From Antrodiella citrinella (taxonomy: Eukaryota > Basidiomycota > Agaricomycetes > Polyporales > Steccherinaceae), in contig SGPM01000097.1 in the NCBI GenBank assembly GCA_004802725.1, positions 19,327 through 83,326 of the forward strand: DNA of 64,000 bases. Direction: 5' to 3'. The notes beneath the pieces are model-generated. The model was not told the origin of the DNA and did no database searches. It was given only the letters and a program-made list of their open reading frames with translations. The position numbers were made by a program, and so were the translations under genes. Positions 37,605 through 49,346 of the stretch are shown piece after piece. The number at the start of each line of letters is the position of its first letter. The first letter of the stretch is position 1.

Positions 37605-39130
37605 ATGCCTGCCATCACCCCCAAACAGAGAATATCCACTTCTCGTCCTCCTCTCCCCGTCGCAAACGCAAATCCGAGTCTTGGTAAACGTCGGCATTCT
37701 TCCAACGAGATAGGAGATCGCTGTACTCACACACACTATCCCCTTCACAGCCGATTTATCTCGTCCGCCCCCGGTCAAGTTTCAGGAGATCATTCGCGAT
37801 GGACAGGCCACCGTAGTGAGTTCTTCATTCTCCATTCATTCGCGTCATGTTGGCTCATCTTATCTAGGTCGGTCGAGTCAAAATCCCCACTGTACGCACG
37901 ATCTCCTTGTTCTTCCGCTTTGGCCATAACTGACGACCCCCATGCTTGCAGCCCACCGGCCATGCCTTCATCCTCCGTCGTCTTGACACTGGGGCCGTTT
38001 CTCTCACTACCATGTTCCGCGCTGCCTTCCCCTCAGCCTCCGACGACGCAGAAAAGGTCGAGTCGTCCTGGGTGAAGAATAACTATGACGTCGCCGGACA
38101 TAACAGGACTGGCAAGTCGCGTTTCGCAGGCACCTGGGTGTCCCCTGAGACCGCCAAGCAGCTCGCAGAAGTCTACCGCCTTGGTCCAATCATCGCTGCC
38201 CTTGCCGATGCAAATCCAGACCCAAATGTTGTTTACCGTAAGGCCACTAAGACTACTCAACCGCCCACAGGCTCTCCTGCGGCGACAGCTACGCCTACTC
38301 AGCCTCCGGCGGTGGTGAGTACGACTCCCACCCAGTCCCCAGCCACGAAACGCCGCAGAGAGGGCTCTCCGATCAGCAACATACCCCGAGCGACACCCTC
38401 TTCATCTCATCGTACACAGCCAGCAGACCTCCCGTCCTGGACCCCGTTGACTCCCGCTGCCACTTCAGTTGCCTCGACGGTCACTGCCACAAGTACCACT
38501 GTCACGACTTCCCCTACGAAGACGTCGCGAGCGCCTGCGACGTCCCCGGCCGCGACCCGGAGGTCTACGCGTCTTAAGAGCCCCGCACCTGCCCCCGCGC
38601 CCCCGAAGACACCTCGTCCTTCTCGGGCCGCACGGGAGAGAGAGCGTGAGAGGGAGAGGGACACTGTTGGATCAGATGAGACCGCGGTGGAGCATGAGGA
38701 AGCGAGCGAAGCTGCAAAGGTCGCGGAAGTGGACATGGCGGAGGACCTGAGGGAGCAGAAGGAATTGATTGAGCGACTGAAGGCGGAGCGCGCACAGAAG
38801 GCGCAGGAGAGCATCGACGACATGGAGGAGGATGTCGCGGCTGAGGCGTCTATTGGCCAGAAGAGGGGGCGGGAGGACGAGAAGGAGGAGTTGAGGTTGA
38901 ACATCAAGGAGCCGGAGACGGAGGAGAGGGCGATTGCGACGAACAAGAGGGTGGCGGGCGTCTCGGCTCAGCACAAGTCGCTGGCTTGGGGTACTTTGTT
39001 GTTCGCTGTCGGGATGGGCGCAGTGTACGTTTTCCCTTTACGTCTATTCGAATCTAATATCTAACTAAATCCTCATCCTTACTATAGATCATTCATCCCC
39101 TCAATTCCCTCGCTCGCGGGCTACTTCTAA
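37605..39130 (+). CDS. Bqt4-like KilA-N/APSES-fold protein with C-terminal membrane anchor
   Basis: Five exons (37605-37683, 37751-37815, 37868-37891, 37952-39024, 39088-39130) give 427 residues, close to the 432 of fission yeast Bqt4. An APSES/KilA-N-like fold covers about 30-135: VKFQEIIRDGQATVVGRV, PTGHAFILRRLDTGAVSL, FRAAFPSASDD, then FAGTWVSPETAKQLAEVY. A Ser/Thr/Pro-rich region follows with basic TRRSTRLKS, then a long charged coiled coil. A single hydrophobic helix near the end, LAWGTLLFAVGMGAV, is followed by SFIPSIPSLAGYF. This combination matches Bqt4, an inner nuclear membrane protein that ties telomeres to the envelope in S. pombe; that role is inferred. A C-terminal anchor argues against a plain transcription factor. 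Confidence 0.75.
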
Positions 39131-40011
39131 GCCTTGTGGCCCAATTGAACGCCGTCTCTCCATTCTTTGCTTTGCACTCGTACAGTTAGCTCCTAAGCTC
39201 CTTCCTCTCTTCCTCGTCGTTAATAAGTCCCTCCCTCGTCTCCCCTCCCCCGCTTGTATGTATTAATCCTAAATCTCGTCCTATGCCTCATGACCCTCGT
39301 CTCTTTTTCGCTGAAGGTCTGTTTATATTTTCCTCCTTGTCCTTGCTTTTTGCCCTGTGTTTTTTTGTTTATGTCGTTGAGGGGGTGCGTTAGTTGAGTC
39401 TCGGTTTGTGTGTGTGTTGATACATGTGTGCTCTTGCATAGCTATCCCTTAAAGTTAGGATACTTGATGAATGAAATGAGTCCTTGAGATGTCATGCGTG
39501 CGACGTGTGCCACGTCGGAGTCACAATTTGTCACGGTAGTCCGCCACAGTACTGCTAGTGAGCTCGTCGTCCTTGACTCCTTGTCGTCCGCCAGCGCGAG
39601 CTTGAAGTTGTTCGATTGAATTTGGCGCGCTCGAAATTTCGGTTCGCGCCGCGGTCCCGGGGTCTTTCCCGAATACGATCGAAGACCCTCGATATTGCCT
39701 CGCTCGCCTTAACTTGACCTTGGCACCTTGCAATTCGAGTCCCTCTTTTACCTTGTCACCGAAACCTTCCGCGCAAACACAAAAGGTTGAACAATGTCTG
39801 AGAATGGAGAATACTGCGAAGTCAATTTGTCCCACCGTCCGCGACTGTCTTTGATTCGCAAGTACTTATGGGGTATCGCATACGCCTACTTGGCGTAACG
39901 CAGCCCGAAGGATCGTTGTTTAACAGTCCTATTCATATTCTCTCCAATCGACGTATGTGTTCTCATCATCCAAGAACGATAGCTAGGGCATTCGAACCGG
40001 TGAGATTGCTA
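39131..40011. other. Intergenic region with pyrimidine-rich 3' flank
   Basis: 39165-39400 is strongly T/C-rich on the plus strand and probably the 3' UTR of the Bqt4-like gene. A minus-strand open frame at 39521-39835 (104 codons) has no recognisable domain and I do not call it. Confidence 0.45.
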
Positions 40012-40970
40012 TCATATCGTGCGCCGTGTTTCTACGATCAAACGAGTAGGACAGATCAAGCTAAGTCGTTGATCACTACGCACATAATGCACATGCTCTT
40101 CCCCTCCCTTCTCAAAAACCCGCGTCGGCTTGATCTTCCCCTGCAAGACCTGTCCCATGAACGACTTGGCTTCGAGCAGGACCTCGGTCGCTGGCTCGCC
40201 GGCTGTGACGTGTCCGCAGCTGATACGGGCGTCGGCGAAGGGAGCGACGAGTTGTAGGAGTGCGTCTACAGTCTGCAGCCAGGCTACGATGGAACCCGCG
40301 ACGGGGAAGATGATGGGTGCCCACTCGTACAGCGTGTCCCCGACGTAGAGCATCCTTTCATCCTCATCCCACAGTGCTAGCTCGTCCGGTGTGTGCCCTG
40401 GCGTGTGGAGCACGTAGACATTCCCGTTTGTAGTGCGGATGGTGTATCGATCCTCGACGAATATTGGGGAATACTGCGGGACTTCGATGCCCAGCGATTC
40501 GCATAGCGAGTTTTGTGGTAGATTGGACGGAGAGTTGAATTCGGGTGCGAAGCCTGACACCAGGATTTGCGAGTCCTCTGTGAACTGCTCTACGCCTACT
40601 ACGAGGGCGCAACTTGTTAGTCTTCTGTACGATCTCCAGGAACGACAGATGACCCACAAATATGGTCGTAGTGGCAATGACTTAGGATCACGATGTATCC
40701 TCTTCGTTGTCCCTCGTTCAGCGGTTTTCCCGCATTCTCAGCAACACCGACGGTTTCCACGAACTTCCGCAAGCTCGTCAAGTTGATGTCCGGATCGTCT
40801 GCCTTTCCACCGCAGCCTGTATCGAGGATCAAGAGTGTAGAGGCGTCCAAGACCTTGACGTAGATGTAAGGATGTTCGTCGTAGACATCAGAGTGCTCGA
40901 CGATAAGGAAAGTCGTGGCTGTGAGCTTCGATGCCTTGAATGCAGGTACTTGTGGCGTGAGTATAGACAT
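40012..40970 (-). CDS. Metallo-beta-lactamase-fold hydrolase
   Basis: Two exons (40970-40658 and 40598-40012, GT-AG intron) give 299 residues starting MSILTPQVPAFKASKL. The fold is shown by LLILDTGCGG, the metal-binding SHCHYDHI split by the intron just after it, VLHTPGHTPDELALW with the third His, and LYVGDTLYEW with the bridging Asp. A later His occurs in ISCGHVTAGEP. The protein ends RLSLICPTRLIVETRRTI. Enzymes of this superfamily hydrolyse thioesters, lactones or phosphodiesters through a dinuclear metal site; the substrate here is unknown. No signal peptide is visible. The gene follows the MoaD-type gene on the same strand with only about 143 bp between. Confidence 0.88.
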
Positions 40971-41113
40971 GGCGGTTTCTTCGAGTATGGAGTGGCACCT
41001 CAGCACAAAGTGTTCCGAGAGGGACGGATATGGGTACGTCCCTACCAAGCAGACCTGAGGTCCGTGAGGTGAAGAAGAGAAGTCTCAGAACTTTCAACTC
41101 ACCTTCGCCCACG

Positions 41114-41383
41114 TTATCCTCCTGATACCGGGCAAATTATAGCGACTTCTTCACCTCCTTTCAGGATCACTTCCTCTGGGTCCCCCACCATTTCTGCGTC
41201 TACGCTCCATTGACTCGTCTCAAGGATCTTCTCTAAACCTTTCCCAGGATGTCGGGAACTCAAGATTTGCGCCAGTGAGGATAGTTTGAAGGATTCGCTG
41301 GAAGCAGGAAGCGGTATTGGTTCGACGGTAAGGCCAATGGCAGTTGAGGCAGCAGCAAAATACAAGACTGTTATTTCTGGCAT
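41114..41383 (-). CDS. Molybdopterin synthase sulfur carrier subunit (MoaD/MOCS2A type)
   Basis: The single exon encodes 89 residues from MPEITVLYFAAAS to the C-terminal VSGG. The ubiquitin-like fold, the GGEEVAIICPVSGG ending with terminal Gly-Gly, and the length fit MoaD/MOCS2A. In this family the last Gly is adenylated and thiocarboxylated, then donates sulfur to precursor Z to make molybdopterin in the cytosol. An upstream in-frame Met at 41461 would add 26 residues; I chose 41383 because conservation begins there. The large subunit is not in the window. Confidence 0.88.
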   Translation of the reverse strand: MPEITVLYFAAASTAIGLTVEPIPLPASSESFKLSSLAQILSSRHPGKGLEKILETSQWSVDAEMVGDPEEVILKGGEEVAIICPVSGG

Positions 41384-41577
41384 GATTGGCAGAAGATCTT
41401 GTAAACAGTAAGAGAAAGCAAATCGCTCGAGCCTCAGGCATGGTTCGGCCATAATATACATCCACAGCGCTAAACAGAATATCCTACCAAACGGCCGACC
41501 CTCGTATCATAGCGAGACACAAGACAACGTGACGAAATTTAGAAAATCGCCTCCCATCCACTTATATATATGTAAGC

Positions 41578-42169
41578 TCAGGAAAGGACCTTCCTAACCA
41601 ACCTCTCCAACTTCTCGTCCAATCCCTCCGCCGCTTTCTTGAGCTCAGGACTGACGTTATTCCCGACAGCGATGACCGAGCTCGGAAGATCGAATACGAC
41701 AGTCGTGCCTTTCCCGCCCTCGATCTCCGTGACGAGCAGCTTCGGAGGGATGTGCAGGCCCGCGGCGATGTCGTGCTGGAGCATCGTCTGAGCGATAAGC
41801 GGGTTGCCGATGATGTAGACGTGGGTCTCGGGGAACTCGCGCCCCAAGTAAATGGCGAGCCAACGGGAGTGCGAGAATGTTGCGAAGAGACTGGACGAGA
41901 AGGCGTGTCAGAGGGTGCCAGTGGATACCGCAGTCGACGTACACGAAGTCCAGTTTGCCCCCTTTTGTCAATTCATCCATCCCTGCTTCAAGCTCCTCCT
42001 TCGTCTGCGCGTTGGCAATTATACGCAGGGTGTTGGCCCTTCCTCCTTCCTTGTTGACTTCGACATCCAGCGCTGCGAGGACATCTTTGATGGATTTCTT
42101 GGAGGTGAGGGCCACGCGCTGCGCGGTATAGTCTTTGACGGCCCCAGCGATTTGCGTGGACAGTGACAT
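41578..42169 (-). CDS. DUF302-domain protein
   Basis: Two exons (42169-41943 and 41890-41578) give 179 residues. The first has SLSTQIAGAVKDYTAQRVALTS and a helix TKEELEAGMDELTKGGKLDFV; splicing continues with LFATFSHSRWLAIYLGR, then VYIIGNPLIAQTML, HDIAAGLHIPPKLLV and TTVVFDLPSSVIAVG. The IGNP and GLHIPPKLLV blocks are typical of DUF302, a small alpha/beta domain found in bacteria and fungi whose function is unsettled. The chosen splice keeps frame and restores the LDFV-F-x-x-F reading of relatives. It lies upstream of the MoaD-type gene on the same strand. Confidence 0.85.
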
Positions 42170-43822
42170 TGCGTCGTCGGAGAGCGGGGATAAAGTATCG
42201 GTTATTTGGGAGTCGAGAGGCGGCGGTGAAGGTGATTGGAGCCACTGAACACGTTCACCACAAATGAAGGCAGAAACCCAGAGGACAAAGACCGACGGCG
42301 TGCTTTGAAAGCCTTGACTCCTTAGTTGCCATGGCCGATGACCGACTTGTGTGTCCTAGGTGGTCCACGGTCGATTCCTGATGACTCCGTGGCGTACTTC
42401 CTCCTATCAGACTGAACTTATCTTCTCAATTCCTATGGCCGATGGCGAAATCGTTTGTCCCCGGAGGTCGCAGAGCATTCCATTGGACGATCTCTGGCTT
42501 GGCTCAGTGTGTTCTGAAAGACTAGGCTTCTCTTAGCAAACAGAACGCACCGTTGAACAGCTGAAATATCATGCTCTATCTGCAGACACGCAGACAGCGT
42601 CAAAGAACAAGAAGCTCACCTGGTCCGGAACTCATGCGATGTTCTCGTGAACTCCCGGGTTTCCGGATCAAGACGATGGAGACTATGTATAAGCTGGCCG
42701 ATATACTACTATTTCAATAGAGAGCCCGACAAAAGTGATGATGGCCTCATTCAATTCACCTTTCTCAAAGATTTAAGGTCGCCCTCGATCCAACAAGGCA
42801 GATATCTAGGACAGAGCGATGAGACAGATCCACAAAAACAGTAACTCATATGTCACGAAACTCTTGTCCATTGTGACTGAGGTACTTACACATCACGTAA
42901 GTGACCTGTTTGCTCCGTCGTGAGCATTGAACTCACGCAGTCGCTGGAAATATGACGGGCTCGTTCCGTATGATCGTGTGCTGTTTCCTGTGAACCAATA
43001 AGAACGTCGATAGAGACCAATGATACGATGCTGTGAGAGCAAACTTGAGAGACAAGCTCCGCCGCGGCGGCAAGCAGCTCACGTGGTTCCGAGAAGCTTC
43101 GGTTCTGGTGACTTGAAGATCGTTTCTTGCCTTGTTTCTTACTCTCAAATGCGACCTCGATGATATCCAGCTGCAAGGAAACGGCCGATACATTGGAGTC
43201 TCAGGTGTCTCCGAGGCTGCCGAATACGAGATGCTTGAACTCTAGCCGTGGTTATGGTCATGAAGCTTTTCCTCACATATTTCTGTATCGTTTTATTTGT
43301 TCTGCGTTATGTATCCTCGATGTCCGAGGGGAGAGCGGGGTGTAGCAGAGAGTACTCTGTGTTCTGTAAGGAGGTGTCAGTAGTCGTAGACATTCAAGAG
43401 GTACCGGTATGGCGTCAGATAACCTGATGTCGCACATTCGACATGAGGACGTACCGCAATGCACTTCTCGACTTCAAATGATATCACTCAGACAAGAATG
43501 AACACAATCTTGTTATACACGTCTTCAGTCCTCACCTGCGAGAAAAGTCAGTGAGAGGTTCTCCCTTTGGTACATGCACGGGAGTTCGGAACCACGACTT
43601 CAGCCCACGCACTAGTGGATAGAGCACGTCATACCCCGCCGCACAGCGGCGCAGGGTTTGATATATATTCAGACACGACCGGCTGGTGGCATTGGCACCG
43701 CAAAGAACATAGCAGACACAATCAATCAAGCCTCTCACTCGCGATCAACGCAAGAGCATAGGCCCAGAAAGCATTCTCTTCCATCCCACTGCCAGTGCAC
43801 GGTGCACCTCCTGCTTCTCCTC
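42170..43822. other. Gene-poor interval
   Basis: No gene is recognised over about 1.65 kb. Minus-strand open frames at 42886-43193 resemble nothing known. A weak tRNA A-box-like string near 43612 lacks a matching B box and folding arms. Confidence 0.4.
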
Positions 43823-46800
43823 TTACTTCGTCCCGGACCCTGCCTTCCCCTTCCCCTTACCGCCCTCCACTTCAACCTGATTCCACGGGGCGTTTTTGAG
43901 CCTCTCGAGATCGCGTTTGCGGCGTCCCAGTTCCTTTTCCCTAAGGACGCTGGCTTCCTCGTTCGTTTCAGCCTCGGTCGGTTTCATGTCGCCCTCGCCA
44001 GCAGCTATAAGGTCCAGATGCTTCGTGAGCAAGGCGATAACCTCTTCGTGAATAAGGGCTTGCGCAACATCGTTGTAGGTGCGGTAAGTGCACTGCAATA
44101 GGTGCCACCACTCGCGAACCAAGGGTTTCAGTCGGCTGAAGTAAGGATGAAAGTATTCAATGATCTGAGTCTCGAAGAGGGGTGGGTCTGTGAACAATTC
44201 GTGCTTTTTGCTGGCGCCTCCGTCGTCGAAGAGGGCGCGCTTGTACTCTCGAAGTTTGATCAGCTGCGCTGGCGATAAGGGCTTTTCCTGAGTCGACTTT
44301 GGCTTTTTCTGGGGCTGACTCGTGAATAGCTCAGGACGACGAGGGCCGCCAGGACCCATTCGAACAAGGCATTGGTATACAAGCACCCAGAAAAAGGACT
44401 CGATATCGTGGATGGCGTTGTGGATGGGATGGGATTTGTGGAGATCTGATCTGCGACAGTGCAGATAGCCGTCATCATAATCTGGTGTTAGATATGCGGC
44501 GTTCCGTATGACCTCGTAGCTCATGAATGCCAATGTACCCTGTCCACGTTGGCATTGTCAAAATGGAGTGACAGATCGATGAGTACAACATTTACCGTTC
44601 TCTCTCCAGCGGCATTTTGAGCGTTCGTCCACAAGGGAGGGCGTGTCTGAGGCATCGAGGTAAGTTTCATTTGCTACTGGGATTGAGAATTAAGCTCGCC
44701 TCAGGTTCATTGATCCAACGCTCGTATTGCTCTGGGGTAGGATAGTTCAATTCCATATTCAACTTCTGTGCGAGTTTTCAGCTTAGGAGAATCGGAGTAC
44801 TATGGAATTATGCTATGAGCACTGCACACCTTCATTTGCTCGCTGAGAATGCCAGCCTGTTTCCAATCTCCTTTACAGCGACGGCAGATGAGCTCGACCT
44901 CCTCAGGTGTCCGGCCGTCGTCCTCCTGAATGTTCGTCTTCCTGGACTGGGGTATCTGCATATCTGCCAGACTGAACTCGATCCGTTCCTTTGACCGCGT
45001 GGCATGATCTAGGTCGATAAGGCATCCCGAGGTCGTGACAGGGTCCGAATCATCAGGCCGTATCAGTATATTTCCGTCACTGACATCCCGGTGTAACACT
45101 AGATTCTTGAAATACAAGTTGCGGTGTCCTAGTAAAGCCACGTTAGAGGGGTGAAGGAAACCAACTAAACGGAAATTTCACCATTGATCGCATCTCGTAT
45201 AACCTTCACGAGCTCAACGAGATCCAAGAAATGTTTGACTGACCATCCATAATCTGTTACTAATGTCTCGGTCAAGACCCGCGGAACAGAGCCCGGTTCA
45301 ATTTGGTCGTGCACTATGGTATCGTCAACTGCCAGAAGGAATGGATCGAGATCTTCCTCTGGGATCGGTGGTCCACTCGCATCCTCAATCAGCCTCTCCG
45401 CGATGCCATTAGCCCATGGCCACGCTCGAGTCAGAATATTTCCACGAAACTCGTCCGTCCTCATCTCGATCCGCTTGACGGAGGACAGAACGAAGCCGAC
45501 ATTGTCGAGCCGTATGGGGCCGTGGAAATCTTTTTCGGTGAGGGAGTCTTCCGAGTCTTTACTCCACGACTGTTTCAAAATCATATACGGGTCCTAAATG
45601 GCTGACACATCAGACGAGCAATACCACAGCAGATGACCACATACCTTGACATTATCATGGTTTGAGTTCAATTCCTTAACTACCCAGACCACGGCAGATC
45701 GTCCGACCATCTCCTCCGATTTCATCCAGCTGACTGTTTTAATAGTGAGGTAATGCTTCAATGTTGTCGAATTCTGTGACTCCGGGGCAGACCTTGCCCA
45801 TATGTTGGAACGCACGGATTCACCATAATCCTCCATCTTGACTTTGGGGCTAGTCGAAGAAAAGAATTGAAGGGACGAAGGTGTCGCGTTGAGAGCGAGC
45901 TGCGAACATAGTCGCATATTGTTGTTCCATCCGAGTTTTGTTGGGTCCATGCTCGACAGGGCTAGTACTATACGGGCGAAACTCTTGAAGCCTGAGACCT
46001 GATCATCGCAAGCATCAGCCTCGGACCAGAAAATGCAATGCTCGGCTTTAGCTTACTGTGTTAACACTTATCCATGATGTTGTCGCGATCAAACCTGCAC
46101 GGTCGCAGAAGAACAGTCGAAGCTCGTCGTGACAAAGTAGAAGCCCTATTACGAAATTCCTATTGATCTGTGTCTTCATCACCATTCGCATATAGCGACA
46201 GAGTTGCGCTGATCCCTGTACGCGATCTTCAACCAGTTTCTTTGCTTTCATTTCGACAGGAACGACAACCCGTAGCCACCATACTTCGTTCATGTCTTCG
46301 ATCTTGTCATACTGGAGAAAACCCGAGTGAGTCATGCACATCTCATAGATTCCACAATATTGCTCGACATACCGCAGGGTCGGATTTGGTCTTTCCAATC
46401 TTGGCCAGAACCGACTTATTGATCTTGTCCAGAGGACTGAGAAGCCAGATAACCTTCGCCGAGGTCCACATCTCCTTAGCCTCATTGAAAACTGAGGGTG
46501 AGAATCAATTTTGTAGTAATAGCTCATTTTAAACATACCATCTCACTGAAAGTCGTCATAGGCTTATGTCCCTCCTCCTTCGCCAGTGCACTTAGAATCA
46601 CTGCGGTCTCAAAGAGCTTAATCAAGATAAATGAGTTACAGGAGGTGCGGAACAATGTCACTGGCAGTTCTCACCCAGCCTTTAGCGACCTCTACAGTAC
46701 GATCACCCTTTTGAATCTTGTCCTTCAGAGCCTCTATATCGTCACGCTGGTCGTTCAAGCGTTGATTCTCGACATGGCTAGAAGCAAAGTCCACAGCGGC

Positions 46801-47356
46801 GTCAAGCAGCGCGAAAACCTAGCGGACAACGCAGGAAGGTTTTGAATTGGTGTCAACACTGCTGAGCGAACAATGTGTCAGCATACCTTATCCAATTGTG
46901 AATTATCATCAAGGTCAAGGTCTGTCGCGCCACATGCTATTTTGAGGCGTGCAAGAGGCCGGATATCCCCTAGGACACAAGCTGCATCTGGACGCAGGAG
47001 TGGAAGGGTTTTGTCCCCATCCTTTGGTGTCTCGTTCGGCCGAGAGGTCCAGTACGAATGAACGGCTCCATCATACGCATCAAGAACGGTGTTGGCCTTA
47101 GCGACGAAGGGCTCGTACAATTCTTTTTCAAGGTGCACGGCCTCAGGTATAAACTTTCGCGGCCTGCGCTTCGCGAGGTCTCCGATGGCCTGCTCGGCCT
47201 CGGTATCCACTTTCAACAGCGTATTGAGGAATTCCTTGATGCTGGCGATGGAGACGTGACCCGCAATATCTTTGTCGACCTTCTTCGCCACGTCCTCGGC
47301 ATTTGGTCTGAACCGAGTGCTTCCTTGTGAGTCTCTATTCTTGAGTTGGTTGGACA
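43823..47356 (-). CDS. FunK1-type protein kinase, full length (locus 2)
   Basis: This is a member of the FunK1 family of eukaryotic-like kinases expanded in mushrooms. Reading from the start MSNQLKNRDSQGS (an in-frame Met lies 17 codons upstream at 47408), the N-terminal half has FIPEAVHLEKELYEPFV, ARLKIACGATDLDLDD and a long helical exon. The middle has NEVWWLRVVVPVEMK and CHDELRLFFCDRAGL. The kinase lobe has LVLHRDVSDGNILI, where Asp and Asn are the catalytic-loop residues, then GCLIDLDHA in the DFG position and GTLAFMSYEVI in the APE region, followed by HDIESFFWVLVYQCLV. The tail is Lys/Gly-rich. There are about ten short introns. The length is roughly 950-1000 residues. The family's targets are unknown. 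Confidence 0.85.
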
Positions 47357-47408
47357 TATTTAGAGTCAGTAAGGGGGTGTTCAAGCTGGAGATTTGTGTA
47401 TACCACAT

Positions 47409-49346
47409 ACCAGCTGCATGCGCCGGATTTTATAGTACAACAAATTACGTGGTTACTCACGGAAGTCAATTCGCTTTTGTTACCCTCTCCGTCACTGACC
47501 AAATCCTCACCACAAAAGAGTGGTATCGTTGGAGGTGATGGTCACTAACAGAGTAACAGAGTCGCAGTGGTACTGTCAGACGCATGCGCTCGGCTAATCC
47601 GTGCCATTATCGCCGTCAATCAGGATCACGACGAGGCATCGATATCAGTACTATCATAATGCAAGTGCCACGCAGCACTGGGATTATTATTATTGATATG
47701 CTTACCACACTTACTCACTGCGCACGTCAGTGGAGCTAGTGAGTCAGGCTGTAAGACAATAAATATGCTGTAAGTTGCTCGCCGATCAGCCTCCATTTCC
47801 GCGTGAGATCTAGCAGTGCATCTGATGTTACACACCGTACTAGTGTATGGTGCCAGGATTGTATGTTGGAATTTTTCCCGACTTGAACGTGAAGTTTGAC
47901 TTATAACGTTGAACATATTCGGCGTATATGCAGAGATAGGTCAAAAAGGAGGTGTTGATCAGCTGATCGCGATTGCATGTAGTTCAAACCCCGACATGAG
48001 AATTTGGTTTTTCTCCAACTAGAGCAACACAGCGATTATGAAGATACTGTGGACGATATCTAGAGTGAGTCTCCGGATAAGCTTGGACACAGATTGCAAG
48101 GTTGAGGTTGACACTGGCAATATCTTCGACGGTCATATATACTACAAGCTCTCTGAGCTTTTCCGGACATAGATATGCTGCATACTGACACAGGATCTAG
48201 AACGTGAGTTATGAGCAGCTTCACGAGACCCCTTCCATTCTATGGCATATGTTTATGTACACCAATGAATCAGCCATGGCCCATCACAACGTTCAGGATT
48301 CACCTAGAGTCAGAATCGTGACTTGTTGCAATTGTATATCGTACCTTCAGACAGGCTGTTCCGATAGCCGATTGTACATGTTCCAGGCTCCGGCGTAGTG
48401 ACTTCCGTTACTGTCGTATTGAATATGCAGACCCTGGTTGTGTATGTTGCCATGATCCTCCGTGTAACGTGAACTTGACGTGAACAGTCCATTTTGTTCG
48501 CGTCATCGGGAGATAAGTAGTCAACAATCATTTCAAGCTTACAGCGATTGTAGGCGTGTTTGAAAAAAATCAGTAGTAGTCAGCTCTGGGTGGAGCTCAG
48601 TATAAAGCTAAACGGAGAGTCAGCGGGGATGATCTCGCACCATTTACGAGAGATGTCGACCAAGATATGCCTGTGCCGCGCAACATTCTTGTCAGTGGCG
48701 TCCTAATCCCACATATTCCCGCTAGCCGACAACTACACTATTATTTTCGGACACGCCTACAATTTCGTGAACGGCTGTAAGAAGCTTTTGTCGAGATCGA
48801 GAGAGATATGGCATACATTACTATTGTTGCGACTCCAAGCAGCGCCTGCCAGTGAAGCCATCTTCTTCCTCTGCCTCACACATCTCACGACCACTCCGCC
48901 ATGTCTCTCTCAACCACAGATGATGTCCAGCGACGTCTTGAATCCATGTTACCTGCTCAGCAAAGTTCATTTACGAGAGGAAGAGGACAGTAGTACGCTC
49001 AAAAGGTGCGGTGAAGTACAGGTGTCCTGTTGGAGATTTGTCAATGAATATCACACGAAGACAGCGTACCCTGAAGCGCATCTCGGATCGTCCTCACCGA
49101 ACCGTGGATAGATGACTCTGCCAGTGAACAGTTCGCATGTGATAAAGTGCTCGGTGACCTTTGGTGACGAGCGTCTCTCGAATGGTCCGGTTCCTCTGCC
49201 CGATCACTGCAGCTGCATTATTTGAGTCTACAACCCCACGGGGGCACTTAGACCATCCTCTCTACCATCTCTACCCTCTTCCTTTCTATTTCTTCTACCT
49301 CATCCGAGCTCGTAGATTCGTCGAAATATCGAACCGTGACGTCACA
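47409..49346. other. Gene-poor interval
   Basis: About 1.9 kb holds no recognisable protein. A short frame at 48901 (MSLSTTDDVQRRLE) stops after 31 codons. The last 200 bp are CT-rich and lead into the citrate synthase gene. Confidence 0.4.

Noticed and set aside
39521..39835. 104-codon minus-strand frame upstream of the metallo-hydrolase
   Set aside because: No domain, no matching splice sites and no recognisable relatives; likely chance.
42886..43193. Minus-strand frame with LLAAAAELVSQVCSHSIV
   Set aside because: Resembles no family I know and overlaps another frame of equal length.
43600..43690. tRNA-like A-box string TAGTGGATAGAGCA
   Set aside because: No B box at the right distance and no cloverleaf pairing could be drawn.
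47985..48000. GTTCAAACCCC resembling a Pol III B box
   Set aside because: No A box or acceptor stem at tRNA distance.
48901..48994. Short frame MSLSTTDDVQRRLE of 31 codons
   Set aside because: Too short, no continuation through a plausible intron.
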